DNA of 64,000 bases from Microvirga sp. VF16 (GTDB taxonomy: Bacteria; Pseudomonadota; Alphaproteobacteria; Rhizobiales; Beijerinckiaceae): the NCBI RefSeq assembly GCF_016864375.1, contig NZ_CP069359.1, positions 186,001-250,000 of the forward strand. The letters run 5' to 3'. This document shows positions 43,537 to 52,300 of this stretch, piece by piece (the first letter of the stretch is position 1; each line of letters begins with the position of its first letter). Both the position numbers and the translations under genes were made by a program. The notes under the pieces are model-generated. The model saw nothing but the letters and a program-made list of their open reading frames with translations. It was not told the DNA's origin and did not search any database.

Positions 43537-45150
43537 ATGCCAAATGATGTAATGACACCTGCGTCAAAGACCCCTGCAGGCAGGGCAGCGGCTACCCCAC
43601 CAAAGGAAATTCTCAAAACAACGTCTATGTCGGCCGATACCGTGAAGGTCATTCCCGGGCATGGCATCGCTGGTCGTCATCCAAAGAGAGAACATCTTGA
43701 TACCCTGTCCGGCCACAAAGATCCGGGTATGTTTGGCCGTATGTTCCCAAAGCTCCCACCGTTAGAGGTGAGTGATGCCAAGTTGCAGGCGCTTGCTGCC
43801 GCGATGCTGGATCCAGATCCGACTGATACCACTCGCGACAACCCTCATGTCCCTGCAGGCTTCACCTACCTGGGACAGTTCATCGACCATGACATCACTC
43901 TCGATCTGACTTCCCTTTCCGAGAAGGACAAGGATCCGCTCGGCATCGAGAATTTCCGGACCCCAAGCTTGGATCTTGATGCAGTTTATGGCCTTGGGCC
44001 GGACGGCAGCCCACATCTTTATGCCCGCAACCCTGAGAATACGAGCAAGCACGGCCCCAAACTGCTCATCGGCAAGAACATCAACGTCGATTTCGGCGGC
44101 GTCACTGGGAACTTCCGCAACGATCTTCCCCGCAGCCCTGAAGGCTTCGCCCTGATCGGCGACCATCGCAACGATGAAAACCTGCTCGTCGCTCAGACGC
44201 ATCTTGCATTCCTGAAGTTCCACAACAAGGTTTGTGATCTGATCGCGGGATCTCCCACACCGCCAGCCGATATCTTTGCCGAGGCACGCCAAACAGTAAC
44301 ATGGCACTATCAGTGGATGGTGCTCCACGATTTTGTGGAACGTCTCACTGAACCCGGGATCGTCGCGAGGATCCTTAACGACGGGCGTAAGTTCTACCGT
44401 TTTAAGAAGACGCCCTATATGCCGGTCGAGTTTTCGGCTGCTGCCTACAGACTCGGCCACAGCATGGTTCGGCAGACCTACAGCCACAACCGGGTCTTTC
44501 ATAATCCCCCTGCTGATTTCAGCCTGATTTTTGGGTTTAGTGGCCTCTCAGGCCAGATCATCGGTGATCTTGCTCCGAACCCGCCTACAGGCCCCCTGCC
44601 GGTTCCTGTGCTGCCGAGCAATTGGATCATTGATTGGCGCCGCTTCTACGATCTCGGCACCCCGGAAGGCACACCCGATTTCACCCTCAACCATGCACGG
44701 AAGCTAGATCCGTTCCTTGTCCCAGAGCTGCATTCCCTGCCTGGCGAGGGTGGCAATCTAGCGTTCCGGAACATGAAGCGCGGCGTCAATCTCGGATTGC
44801 CCTCAGGCCAAGACGTTGCCAAGGCAATGAGGATCAAGAACCCACTCACGACCCAAGAGATCGCGAGTGGTCCAGAGGGACAGGTGGCCAAAAAGCAAGG
44901 TCTCGATAAGGCAACCCCGCTTTGGTACTACATCCTGAAGGAAGCGCAGGTCCGCCATAACGGCGAGCGCTTAGGTCCTGTGGGCTCGATCCTCGTCTCT
45001 GAAGTGTTCGTGGGTCTGATCCACGGAGACACAAAATCATTCCTGTGGCAGGCAAAGAACTGGAAGCCGACGTTGCCGGCAGCAAAACCTGGTACGTTTC
45101 TGATGACCGACCTGCTTCGTCTGGTGGATGATATCAATCCGATTGGCTAG
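43537..45150 (+). CDS. Animal-type haem peroxidase
   Basis: The product is a 537-aa protein of the animal haem-dependent peroxidase superfamily (myeloperoxidase/peroxinectin fold). Distal His is H118 in TYLGQFIDHDITLD. Proximal His lies in AAAYRLGHSMVRQTYSHN near residue 309. VAQTHLAFLKFHNKVCDL and WHYQWMVLHDFVERL match core helices. AGGGGA precedes the ATG. No signal peptide or membrane segment is seen, so it is cytoplasmic or exported by another route. It should oxidise halides or organic substrates with H2O2. No catalase or dedicated transporter lies next to it. Confidence 0.88.
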   Translation: MPNDVMTPASKTPAGRAAATPPKEILKTTSMSADTVKVIPGHGIAGRHPKREHLDTLSGHKDPGMFGRMFPKLPPLEVSDAKLQALAAAMLDPDPTDTTRDNPHVPAGFTYLGQFIDHDITLDLTSLSEKDKDPLGIENFRTPSLDLDAVYGLGPDGSPHLYARNPENTSKHGPKLLIGKNINVDFGGVTGNFRNDLPRSPEGFALIGDHRNDENLLVAQTHLAFLKFHNKVCDLIAGSPTPPADIFAEARQTVTWHYQWMVLHDFVERLTEPGIVARILNDGRKFYRFKKTPYMPVEFSAAAYRLGHSMVRQTYSHNRVFHNPPADFSLIFGFSGLSGQIIGDLAPNPPTGPLPVPVLPSNWIIDWRRFYDLGTPEGTPDFTLNHARKLDPFLVPELHSLPGEGGNLAFRNMKRGVNLGLPSGQDVAKAMRIKNPLTTQEIASGPEGQVAKKQGLDKATPLWYYILKEAQVRHNGERLGPVGSILVSEVFVGLIHGDTKSFLWQAKNWKPTLPAAKPGTFLMTDLLRLVDDINPIG

Positions 45151-45341
45151 CGTTAGCAACCAAGAAAAGCGGGAAGTTCTCATTTACGCCCGCCCTCCCG
45201 CTTCAGCTGATTGTCTTTGTGAAGGGCAAGCAGCACTCGCTCGTACGGTCATCCGGGAGGGCACTGCAAGGAATTCCATAAAGGGCCTTATCGGAAATTC
45301 GCGCCCTGTTTCTTACTCGGGAACTGAGGCTTGGTGTCCGT

Positions 45342-45605
45342 TCAAGACGGTGGACTCGGTGAGCCTCCTCCAAATCCCATAATCGGCAAGAGCTGATCAC
45401 CCTTGAACCGATCTGCGCGCTCCCGTTCCTTCGCCTGGATCTGTTCGGCCGTCGGCTCGCAGACGCCCTCGCATTCCTTGAACGTGACTGCGACCTTGTC
45501 CAATGCGAATTTGTCCGGAGCTGTTGGCAGTTCGCGAGCACGGAGGAAGCTTAGGAACGGCAAATGGGAGACATGGTGCCAGAGCCTCTGGATAGGTACG
45601 CCCAC
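45342..45605 (-). CDS. Hypothetical small protein (87 aa)
   Basis: A GTG start at 45605 follows AGGAGG, a good ribosome-binding site. The middle has two Cys (FKECEGVCEPTAEQIQAKER) and a charged helix; the end is GGGSPSPPS. It lies convergent to the peroxidase gene with about 190 bp between. No family is recognised. Confidence 0.5.
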   Translation of the reverse strand: MGVPIQRLWHHVSHLPFLSFLRARELPTAPDKFALDKVAVTFKECEGVCEPTAEQIQAKERERADRFKGDQLLPIMGFGGGSPSPPS

Positions 45606-45796
45606 GGCAGCCTCCTCTTATCCAAGAGTATGCCCCTCGCAATATAATATCACGATCTCACCGAGTTCTATACTGCGGCTTATGCGAAATGGCGCGGCAG
45701 GTTTGACCTGCGCTGGTGCGGCAACATCGGCCATCTGGCCGATGTTTATTTTCCTAAATGCAGCTAGTATGGCTGGGTTCACCCCGGAGGAGAACC

Positions 45797-45964
45797 GTGA
45801 AGCCTATCGAACCCGACGAGTTCGCCAAGCACCGGAAGTTAGAGGCCATCCACACCGAACTGGCGCAGCACAGGCGAATGGCCCGTTTCACCCTGCTCCT
45901 GGTCGTCGTCCTGAATGTCGTGATCCTTGCCGGGGTGGCCTACCACCTCCTCGGCCACAACTGA
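45797..45964 (+). CDS. Small tail-anchored-like membrane protein (55 aa)
   Basis: A GTG start with GGAGGA upstream gives MKPIEPDEFAKHRKLEAIH, then a helix-forming TELAQHRRMAR and one membrane span (FTLLLVVVLNVVILAGVAY). The N-terminus would be cytoplasmic. No partner gene is evident. Confidence 0.6.
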   Translation: MKPIEPDEFAKHRKLEAIHTELAQHRRMARFTLLLVVVLNVVILAGVAYHLLGHN

Positions 45965-46023
45965 GCGCCGGCTGCTCACCGTTCCATACTGGACGTTATG
46001 CGAAATTGCGCGGCCGGCTTTGT

Positions 46024-46302
46024 TCACGCCCACGGTGTCCGCTGCGGCCAAACAAGCGTGACTCCATGCTGCTCGTCTCGGCTCCAGACCACGCGCGCTT
46101 CGACCCGCAGGTCCAGGCTCGGGATCTCCAGCTCAAATTCGCGCGGCAACTCGAACACAGTCGCGAAAGCAAGTTGAGCACCACTGGCGGACATATTTTG
46201 CACGATGCATGGGAGAGCTGGAGATTGGTCGTCGAACACGACCCGTGCCTTGAAAGACGTTGGCCACCGTCTGTGCCAACGCCGATCAGTCTCTTCCGGC
46301 AT
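46024..46302 (-). CDS. PilZ-domain protein
   Basis: The product is a 92-aa single-domain protein. RRWHRRWPTSFKARVVF supplies the N-terminal Arg cluster (RxxxR) and NMSASGAQLAF the D/N-x-S-x-x-G motif of PilZ domains, which bind cyclic di-GMP. The first motif residue is Asn instead of the usual Asp, so binding may be altered. GGAGG lies upstream. It could link c-di-GMP to motility or surface polysaccharide; its targets are unknown. Confidence 0.8.
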   Translation of the reverse strand: MPEETDRRWHRRWPTSFKARVVFDDQSPALPCIVQNMSASGAQLAFATVFELPREFELEIPSLDLRVEARVVWSRDEQHGVTLVWPQRTPWA

Positions 46303-46404
46303 GGCTCCCTCTTCCTCCTTCCAAATGTTTGGAAGCAGAAAGCCGCCCCGTGGTTCGCTGTTCCATAAACGGCTTTCTCGGAAATCAGCGATTACATAAG
46401 CAAC

Positions 46405-46430
46405 AAAAAAGGCCCGGGTTGCCCCGAGCC
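46405..46430 (-). terminator. Intrinsic terminator of the porin gene
   Basis: Read on the reverse strand, GGCTCGGG-GCAA-CCCGGGCC forms an 8-bp stem (one G-U pair) followed by six T. It lies 28 bp downstream of the porin stop. Confidence 0.8.
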
Positions 46431-46457
46431 TCTCCTGCCACTGGTGAAGGGGTGATC

Positions 46458-47234
46458 TCAGTAGGTGCCGAACTTGAAGTTCAGCTTGGCCCGCGCGACG
46501 AAGAAGTCGTTGTCGTCGTTGCCGACGGCGGGGGCAAAGATGTCGACCGGGGCGCCGCCGCCGGCCGGCGTGAAGGTGCCGACAAAGCCGGTGCCGAAAT
46601 CGTCGTCGTCCTCATCGAAGCTGAGCCACAGGCCCTCGAGCCCGAAGGTCACCGCCGAGGAGCCGAACCAGTTCACCGGCAGCGCCCACTCGACACCGCC
46701 GCCGGCCACCCAGCCGGTGGTGTCATCGGAATAGGCCAGACCGCCGGTGGCGTAGATCAGCACGCGGTCGATCGCGACACCGGCGCGGGCCCGCACCGTG
46801 CCGAACCAGTCCGACAGGTTGGAGCGGAACTCGCCGGGCACGAAGGTGCCGGGCAGGCCGGCCGGGATGAAGGCGACATTCTCGTCCTGATCGGTGTCGG
46901 CCCATTGGATGTCGGTCTCGAGACCGATCACGAAGGAGCCGATCTGGTAGTTGTAGCCGATCTGGGCGCCGCCGGTGAAGCCGCCGTCGCCGTTGTCCGG
47001 GAAGAACAGGGTGCCCGGCACATCGCCGCCGAGCACGACGGTCTCGCGGTTGCTGTCGCGCCAGCCCCAGCCGGCGTTCACACCGGCATAAAACCCGGTC
47101 CAGGTGAAGACCGGAACCGGTGCAAAAACTGGCGCCGGCGCAACGCGCGACGGCAGGTCCGCGGCAGACGCGGCCGAGAGACCGGCGGTGGTGATGGCGG
47201 TTGCGGCCAGAAGGCCAAGAAGACGTGTTCTCAT
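46458..47234 (-). CDS. Outer-membrane beta-barrel protein, Omp25/RopB-like
   Basis: The product is 258 aa with a signal peptide (LLGLLAATAITTAGLSAASA). The mature start ADLPSR, then FTWTGFYAGVNAGWGWRDSN, is typical of the small alphaproteobacterial OMP family (Omp25/RopB/OmpW-like). Alternating aromatic and polar beta strands continue to the end; FVARAKLNFKFGTY carries the C-terminal aromatic outer-membrane signature. It forms an eight-stranded barrel in the outer membrane. An intrinsic terminator follows. Confidence 0.9.
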   Translation of the reverse strand: MRTRLLGLLAATAITTAGLSAASAADLPSRVAPAPVFAPVPVFTWTGFYAGVNAGWGWRDSNRETVVLGGDVPGTLFFPDNGDGGFTGGAQIGYNYQIGSFVIGLETDIQWADTDQDENVAFIPAGLPGTFVPGEFRSNLSDWFGTVRARAGVAIDRVLIYATGGLAYSDDTTGWVAGGGVEWALPVNWFGSSAVTFGLEGLWLSFDEDDDDFGTGFVGTFTPAGGGAPVDIFAPAVGNDDNDFFVARAKLNFKFGTY

Positions 47235-47393
47235 GAGCTTTCATCCCTTGTGCGAGGAGTCGCAGGCGTGGAGTATGGATCAAGAATGAATTCTGGATAT
47301 GGCAAAGCTGCAACACCGCTCAGCTTTAAACGCTTTCTTGCTGTATTGGCGGGATGAATCCACGCGTGCCACCTCGTTAATACTTCGTCTTAT

Positions 47394-47494
47394 TTGACAG
47401 ACGGGGAATTGCGTGACGTACTGGTTCTGTTTTCGGAGATCTCCGAAGGCGAGGAGAAGAACTCAACCCTGCCCCGCAACGGGCAGGGTTTTTT
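47394..47494 (+). ncRNA. Candidate small RNA with terminator
   Basis: A perfect -35 TTGACA (47394-47399) is followed by a 16-bp palindrome TTCGGAGATCTCCGAA (47432-47447), a purine-rich GAGGAGAAGAA single strand, and a strong terminator at 47465-47494. No coding frame ends before the terminator. The -10 is weak, so the transcript start is uncertain. Confidence 0.4.
47465..47494 (+). terminator. Strong intrinsic terminator
   Basis: AACCCTGCCC-CGCAAC-GGGCAGGGTT forms a perfect 10-bp stem followed by a run of T on the forward strand. No forward-strand gene precedes it, which is the reason for proposing a small RNA. Confidence 0.85.
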
Positions 47495-47641
47495 AATTGC
47501 GGCTGCCGTCGACCGACAAAGTTGCCTTAACAGCGGGATCGGAGAACTGATCCAGCCAGCTGGTGAGCTCCTGCAGGATCCAGCGGATGGCTCGTCGGTG
47601 TGAGGATAGTTTCCTCACCACCTCCCAGCAATGCAGGACGC

Positions 47642-47710
47642 TCAACGGCGAGGCCGGATTGGGGTGTCGATGGTGACGAGGTTTCCGGTGATCGGATCGA
47701 GAATAGTCAT
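47642..47710 (-). CDS. Very short ORF (22 aa)
   Basis: The frame reads MTILDPITGNLVTIDTPIRP and stops two residues later. GAGAGGA lies just upstream of the ATG. Peptides of this style (D-P-x-T-G-x-x-V-T-I) seem familiar from rhizobial genomes, but that is memory, not a search. It may be a real microprotein or a start fragment. Confidence 0.3.
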   Translation of the reverse strand: MTILDPITGNLVTIDTPIRPRR

Positions 47711-47942
47711 GGGCAGTCCTCTCCCGTTCAGACACAGGAGCAACGCCGTGCCTCCCGCCTGGATCAGGTTCGAGTGTGATCGTGGTTACGGGATAGTTCC
47801 TGCGCCTTGACGCTGACATCCCCGAAACAGGCGAGACGCGGATGGATCGCCTCGCCTGCTCCATGGGAGGTTGCTGATCCGGAGCCCATCGGATCAGCCA
47901 AAGCATGGTCGTCGCGATATGGTTAACAAACCCCTAACAAGA

Positions 47943-47974
47943 AACCCCATCCGGCTGAGCGTCCGAACGGGGTT
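47943..47974 (-). terminator. Probable terminator of the WGR operon
   Basis: On the reverse strand, AACCCC and GGGGTT pair across a 20-nt loop and are followed by the T-rich TTCTTGTT. It lies about 60 bp beyond the stop of the last gene of the operon. Confidence 0.4.
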
Positions 47975-48029
47975 CTGGGTTTTTCAGCCTGATGCGCAAC
48001 GCAGCCTGTCTGCTTTGTCCCGTTCTGGG

Positions 48030-48245
48030 TTAAGAGGCGGTGCCGATTGACGGCGCATCATCACCCGTGCGCAGAACCGCGCTTTCATCGACGATGCGTT
48101 CGATGGATTGCACGAGGTCAGCTTCGGCTTGGCTCAAAGCCTGCGACCGGGCGATTTCGGCGCGGGTCTGCTCAATGACCTGATGGACCAGATCGATGGT
48201 CTCCTCAATCGCCGCATCGAGAGATTGCATGTTCTGTTCAGCCAT
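48030..48245 (-). CDS. Small helical protein (71 aa) of the WGR operon
   Basis: The sequence MAEQNMQSLDAAIEETIDLV continues as an uninterrupted acidic amphipathic helix (HQVIEQTRAEIARSQALSQA) and is probably a coiled coil. It follows the WGR gene by 40 bp on the same strand. No family is recognised. Confidence 0.55.
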   Translation of the reverse strand: MAEQNMQSLDAAIEETIDLVHQVIEQTRAEIARSQALSQAEADLVQSIERIVDESAVLRTGDDAPSIGTAS

Positions 48246-48285
48246 GATCTTGGGCTACTCGCCCAATGGGGCCAATCCTTGGCGA

Positions 48286-48543
48286 TCACAGATCGCGATA
48301 GCCACGCCGGCGCTTGGCCCGTGCCACAGCCTCCAGGGCTTCTCCGGCCTCCAGTTCGCTATCGCAGATCCCGACCAGCTCCTGTCCGTTGCTGCCGATC
48401 CGGCCCCAGTGGCGCAAGAGGCGGATCGTCCCGAACAGATCGCGCTCAATCATGAGCGAGTACAAGCGCCGGATTCCCTGCACCGGATCGATCCGGTGCA
48501 GCACGAGATGGTGCTTGAACGGCGAGCGGAGATCGTCAGGCAT
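48286..48543 (-). CDS. WGR-domain protein (85 aa)
   Basis: The product is a single WGR domain: RRLYSLMIERDLFGTIRLLR, then HWGRIGSNGQELV (the Trp-Gly-Arg signature) and ending AKRRRGYRDL. WGR domains occur in PARP proteins and in bacterial stand-alone proteins and are thought to bind nucleic acid. Its start overlaps the upstream gene by 8 bp. A paralogue lies at 56507-56758. Confidence 0.8.
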   Translation of the reverse strand: MPDDLRSPFKHHLVLHRIDPVQGIRRLYSLMIERDLFGTIRLLRHWGRIGSNGQELVGICDSELEAGEALEAVARAKRRRGYRDL

Positions 48544-48739
48544 CCGGCCTCTGACGCTGCTCCAGCATCTTTCGCGCTTCGGCGATCATCAGTTGCCAGT
48601 GCCGGTCGACATCCTGCGCGATGAGCAACTCGCGATCCTCCCTGCGCAGAGTTGGATACCAACCCGAGCGTTCGATCGTTTCGCGCATCATGACGCGCGC
48701 CTTGGCCTCGATTTCCTCGTCGTGCAGTGCTGTGACCAC
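48536..48739 (-). CDS. Small hypothetical protein (67 aa), first gene of the WGR operon
   Basis: MVTALHDEEIEAKARVMMRE begins a charged helical protein, with RSGWYPTLRREDRELLIAQD in the middle. It overlaps the WGR gene by 8 bp, so the two are translated together. No family is recognised; a helical partner of the WGR protein is a reasonable guess. Confidence 0.55.
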   Translation of the reverse strand: MVTALHDEEIEAKARVMMRETIERSGWYPTLRREDRELLIAQDVDRHWQLMIAEARKMLEQRQRPDA

Positions 48740-49350
48740 CTGCCCTCTCAGAATCTCGCTCTGCCCTAACCTTACCCGCCTCGGCTCTGCCGAAAACCCT
48801 CTTCGAATCGTGCTAAGGCGGCTACGAGTTTTGCGCTGGACTCAGAGGCTTCTGCAGGAATGCCGCTTTCTTTCACAAAGGGGCCCATATGCACTGAGGA
48901 TTCAGATGCGGCTATGCCTTTGGGCCCCTTAAGCGAGGGCTCTGACGGGGGCGATGGGCAGCAGCTCGGGGCGCGGGAGCGGGCCTGCGAGCCTCTGGGA
49001 GCCTCGTGGAGGCGCGCGAGGGCTGTGATGGGGCAATCCCGTCAAGAGCGGAAGTCGCCGCCACGAGCCGCCGCAGCGCGCTTGTTGGCCGCGCTGAACA
49101 TGCGGGCATAGTCGGAGCCGAACTGGAAGATAATCGGCTTGCGTGCAGCTCGCCCTCGTCGGTCTGCATATGGGGTCTGCGCGCCGGACGGATTGCGAGA
49201 GGCGCTGCGCCAGATGACACGGATGCAGTTGGTCAGGACCCAAGCGGCCTGACCTGACCGACTACCACAATGTGGATTCCGCCTACAGGTATGTTGTCAT
49301 GGCTGACCCAACTCGTCCGACCTGAGCTCTGCTCCCAATCGGATAGCTCC
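48740..49350. other. Gene-free stretch between the WGR operon and yhaN-like gene
   Basis: No supported gene or repeat in these 610 bp. The promoter of the reverse-strand WGR operon is expected at its left side. Confidence 0.4.
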
Positions 49351-52300
49351 CTAACTCGCGACGGCCCGCAACTCCACTGGCCTCCCATGCGACTGCAGCC
49401 GATGCACCATCACGCTCCCGGACGGAAGCGTACTGAAAGCCGCATCCAACACGTGGCGGTGATGGGTGAACAGGATGACCTGCGTTGACCGCCCGAGTTC
49501 TGCCAAGGCGGCAAGCCCTGGCACAACGCGCTCGTCATCGCTGGTGATGAAAAGATCATCCGCCAGGAAGGGAAGCGCCTCGTTCTCGACGACGTGCCGC
49601 TCAATGGTCGCAATGCGAAGAGCCAGGTAGAGCTGGTCACGGGTACCCTCGCTCATCCCTTCGACGTCGCACTCGGATCCGTCAGCCCGGAGGCCAATCA
49701 GGGTTGGGGCATCACCATCGCGGTAGCGGACGGCCAGCCGCGCCAACGGATTGGGGCCGGTTCCGGCAATCAGCCCAAAGATCTCGCTCGCCCGGCGGAC
49801 CAGCGGGTGCTCGTTGGCGGCACGATAGCGCTCCATGGCCCGTTCGAGAATGCGCCGGGCTGCCTCCAGGCGCATCCAGCGCTCGGCGCAGATGCCGATC
49901 CCGAGGGCGGCGTTCTGGGCTTCTTGGGCGGCCTCCGCGGCGCCTTTCCGCCCGGCGAGATCGCGCAGCAACCGTTCCGCCTCGGTTTCGGCTTGGGCTG
50001 CGGCTTGGCTCTCGCCAACGAGGCGCTCCTCGTCTTTCTCCAGTGCCGACAATTCCGCAGCGTTCTCATCGGGCGAGATGGAGCCCGCCTCCTGGCGCAA
50101 TGCATCCTCTCCGAGCCCGTCACCGGCCTTTGCGAGTTCGTTGCGCTTCTCGGCCAATTCGCTTGCGATCGTGCGATATTCCTGCGCTTCCGCGGCAACG
50201 GCCAGCGGGTCGGCATTCGCATCCAACCCTGACTGCCGCAAGAGATGATCCATTCGCTCACTCGCGACGCGCAAGGACTCAAACGCATCGGTATGGGAGT
50301 TACGCGCTTTCTCGACGCGGCGGGCAAGTTCTGCGAGTTTTTCGGTCTGAAGCATGTCCTCCCGAAGCTGCTCGTACAGCATCCGGACGGCCTTCTCCGG
50401 ATCGGCCGTATCAAAGTCAGCCGCCATCGCGCCGAGCGAAGCGTGCAGGGAGAGCACGTCGCTTCGGAACTGCTGTAGGTCCTTGCGCAGCCCGTCGAGC
50501 CGGCGCATCGTTTGGGATCGGTTCGTGGAGCGGTCTCGTATCGAATCCCAGATCGACAACGCCGCTTCCGCCTCCGCGGGCAGGGCGTCGGCAGGGAGCT
50601 GCAGGCGCGTGACGGCGTCCGCCCATTGATCGAGCCAGCTCGTTCGCTCGGCAGCTGCGCGGGCGACATCCTTCTCCAGACGGGCAACGCGGTGCTGCAG
50701 GTCCTGCAGAGACGTGGCCAGGGCCTGGCGCTCTGTCCATGTCTTCAGAGCTGACGAGTGCGCCTGTTGCACCCTGCGGAAGAGCACGGAGAATGTCTCG
50801 TCATGGTCAGTCGAAACGCCGAGCAGGCCCGCAGCCTCGGTCGCAAGACAGCGGGCATTGGCGGCAATGGCGCGGCTTTGATCGAGAGCCTCCTCGCTCC
50901 GTCGGGAGGCTGTCAGCAGGCGGACAACCTCATCCCGCTGCCTGAGCCAGATCAGCATCTCGGCAGGAGTGCCTGGGTCGGTGCCGCAGTCGGCCCAGAG
51001 TGCAATCCAGCGGCCCTGGAGCGAGCCCAGTTCAGCCTGTGCACGCTCCTCGGCTAACCGCGCGGCATCCAACGCGGCGGCAAGCCGTTCCTTCTGTGCG
51101 GCAAGGTCGGTGAGGCGTGCGACACGGTGCCCCTCATGTTCACGCCGGTCCACGAGCTCATCCGCGTGGCGCAGCGCGGTCTCGAAGGAGCCGGCAAGAT
51201 CGCCACTCGGGGCAAAAGCGCTCAGCTCATCGATGGGCACATGGGCATCGATAAGGCGCGTACGAACCAGCCGCCAGCCCATGTCACGATGGTCGCGAGC
51301 GGCTTTGACGGCAGCCGGGGAGGGCACTTCGCCGGTTGCCGCCAGACCGATGATCTCGGCCTTGACCTGCTGCAGCTCGTTGTCAGTTTCAATCAGCTTG
51401 CGCTCTGCCGTCTCATGGCTGTCCACGGCCTTGCGCCAAGCCTGGTCATACTGCGCCACGAGTTCGATTCCCGGAACGGGCCGTGCCGCCAGATCCTCGG
51501 TCGTCCCGGTCCAGCGTGGAACCCTGCTCAAGGCCTCGGCAAGATCCCGCTTGGCGTTCGCATTGGCTATGTCCGCCTGGGCAAGCAAGCTCGAGACATC
51601 ACCCAGCTGCAGGATCTCGTTCAACAGCCCAGTCGCGCCGGCAGGATCCGCTGTCGACCCAGAAAGAGCCTGGAGCTTGCGCTGTGCCGCCTCGAACGCC
51701 TCCCGGGCCTCCTTCAGATCAGCTTCCAGCACTTCCAGTCTGCTCAGGACAGCTTGCCCGCTGCGAGCCAATTCGCGCAGCCTCGAGATCAGCGGCGCGG
51801 ACGGCATCTGTGCCTCGACCGTGGCAGGATCCAGTGTCAGCCCAAGCTGTTGCAGATGCCCGGCGATTTGGCTGTCGTCATTGGCCTTGTCGCGCATGAG
51901 CTTCGGTTCATCCGCGAGCTTCTTGCGGTAATCTCCCAACGCCTCGTTGAGAGCGGTTATCTCGGCAGTCCGCGCTGGAAGACCCTTGGGTTTCGGTTCC
52001 GCAGCGATCTCTGTTTCAAGTTGCTGTAGGAGATCCTCGGCCCGCCTTGCTCCTGTGGCGGCCTCGCGCACGGCACTGTCGAGACTGCGCCATTCGCGTT
52101 CGAAGGTCTCAGGCAACGTTGCCGCTGTCGGGCCGAATGCCGTCAGCCGGCTTTCCCGCTGCAGGATCGCCGCCAGGATCGGATTGACGCGACGGATGCG
52201 CTCCAGCCGGGATCTTTTGCGCCGCAACTGAGTCATGGCCTCGTCGAGATTGCGCCGCCTCTCACGCGCCGCCTCCACGCTGGCCTCTGCCTGACGCCAC

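Noticed and set aside
46260..47357. 365-aa forward frame opposite the porin
   Set aside because: It is a low-complexity antisense shadow; the reverse strand has a signal peptide, barrel signature and terminator.
47493..47906. 137-aa reverse frame
   Set aside because: Composition is irregular, it ends within the forward terminator's T-tract, and a short frame with a better ribosome-binding site (47642-47710) lies inside it in another frame.
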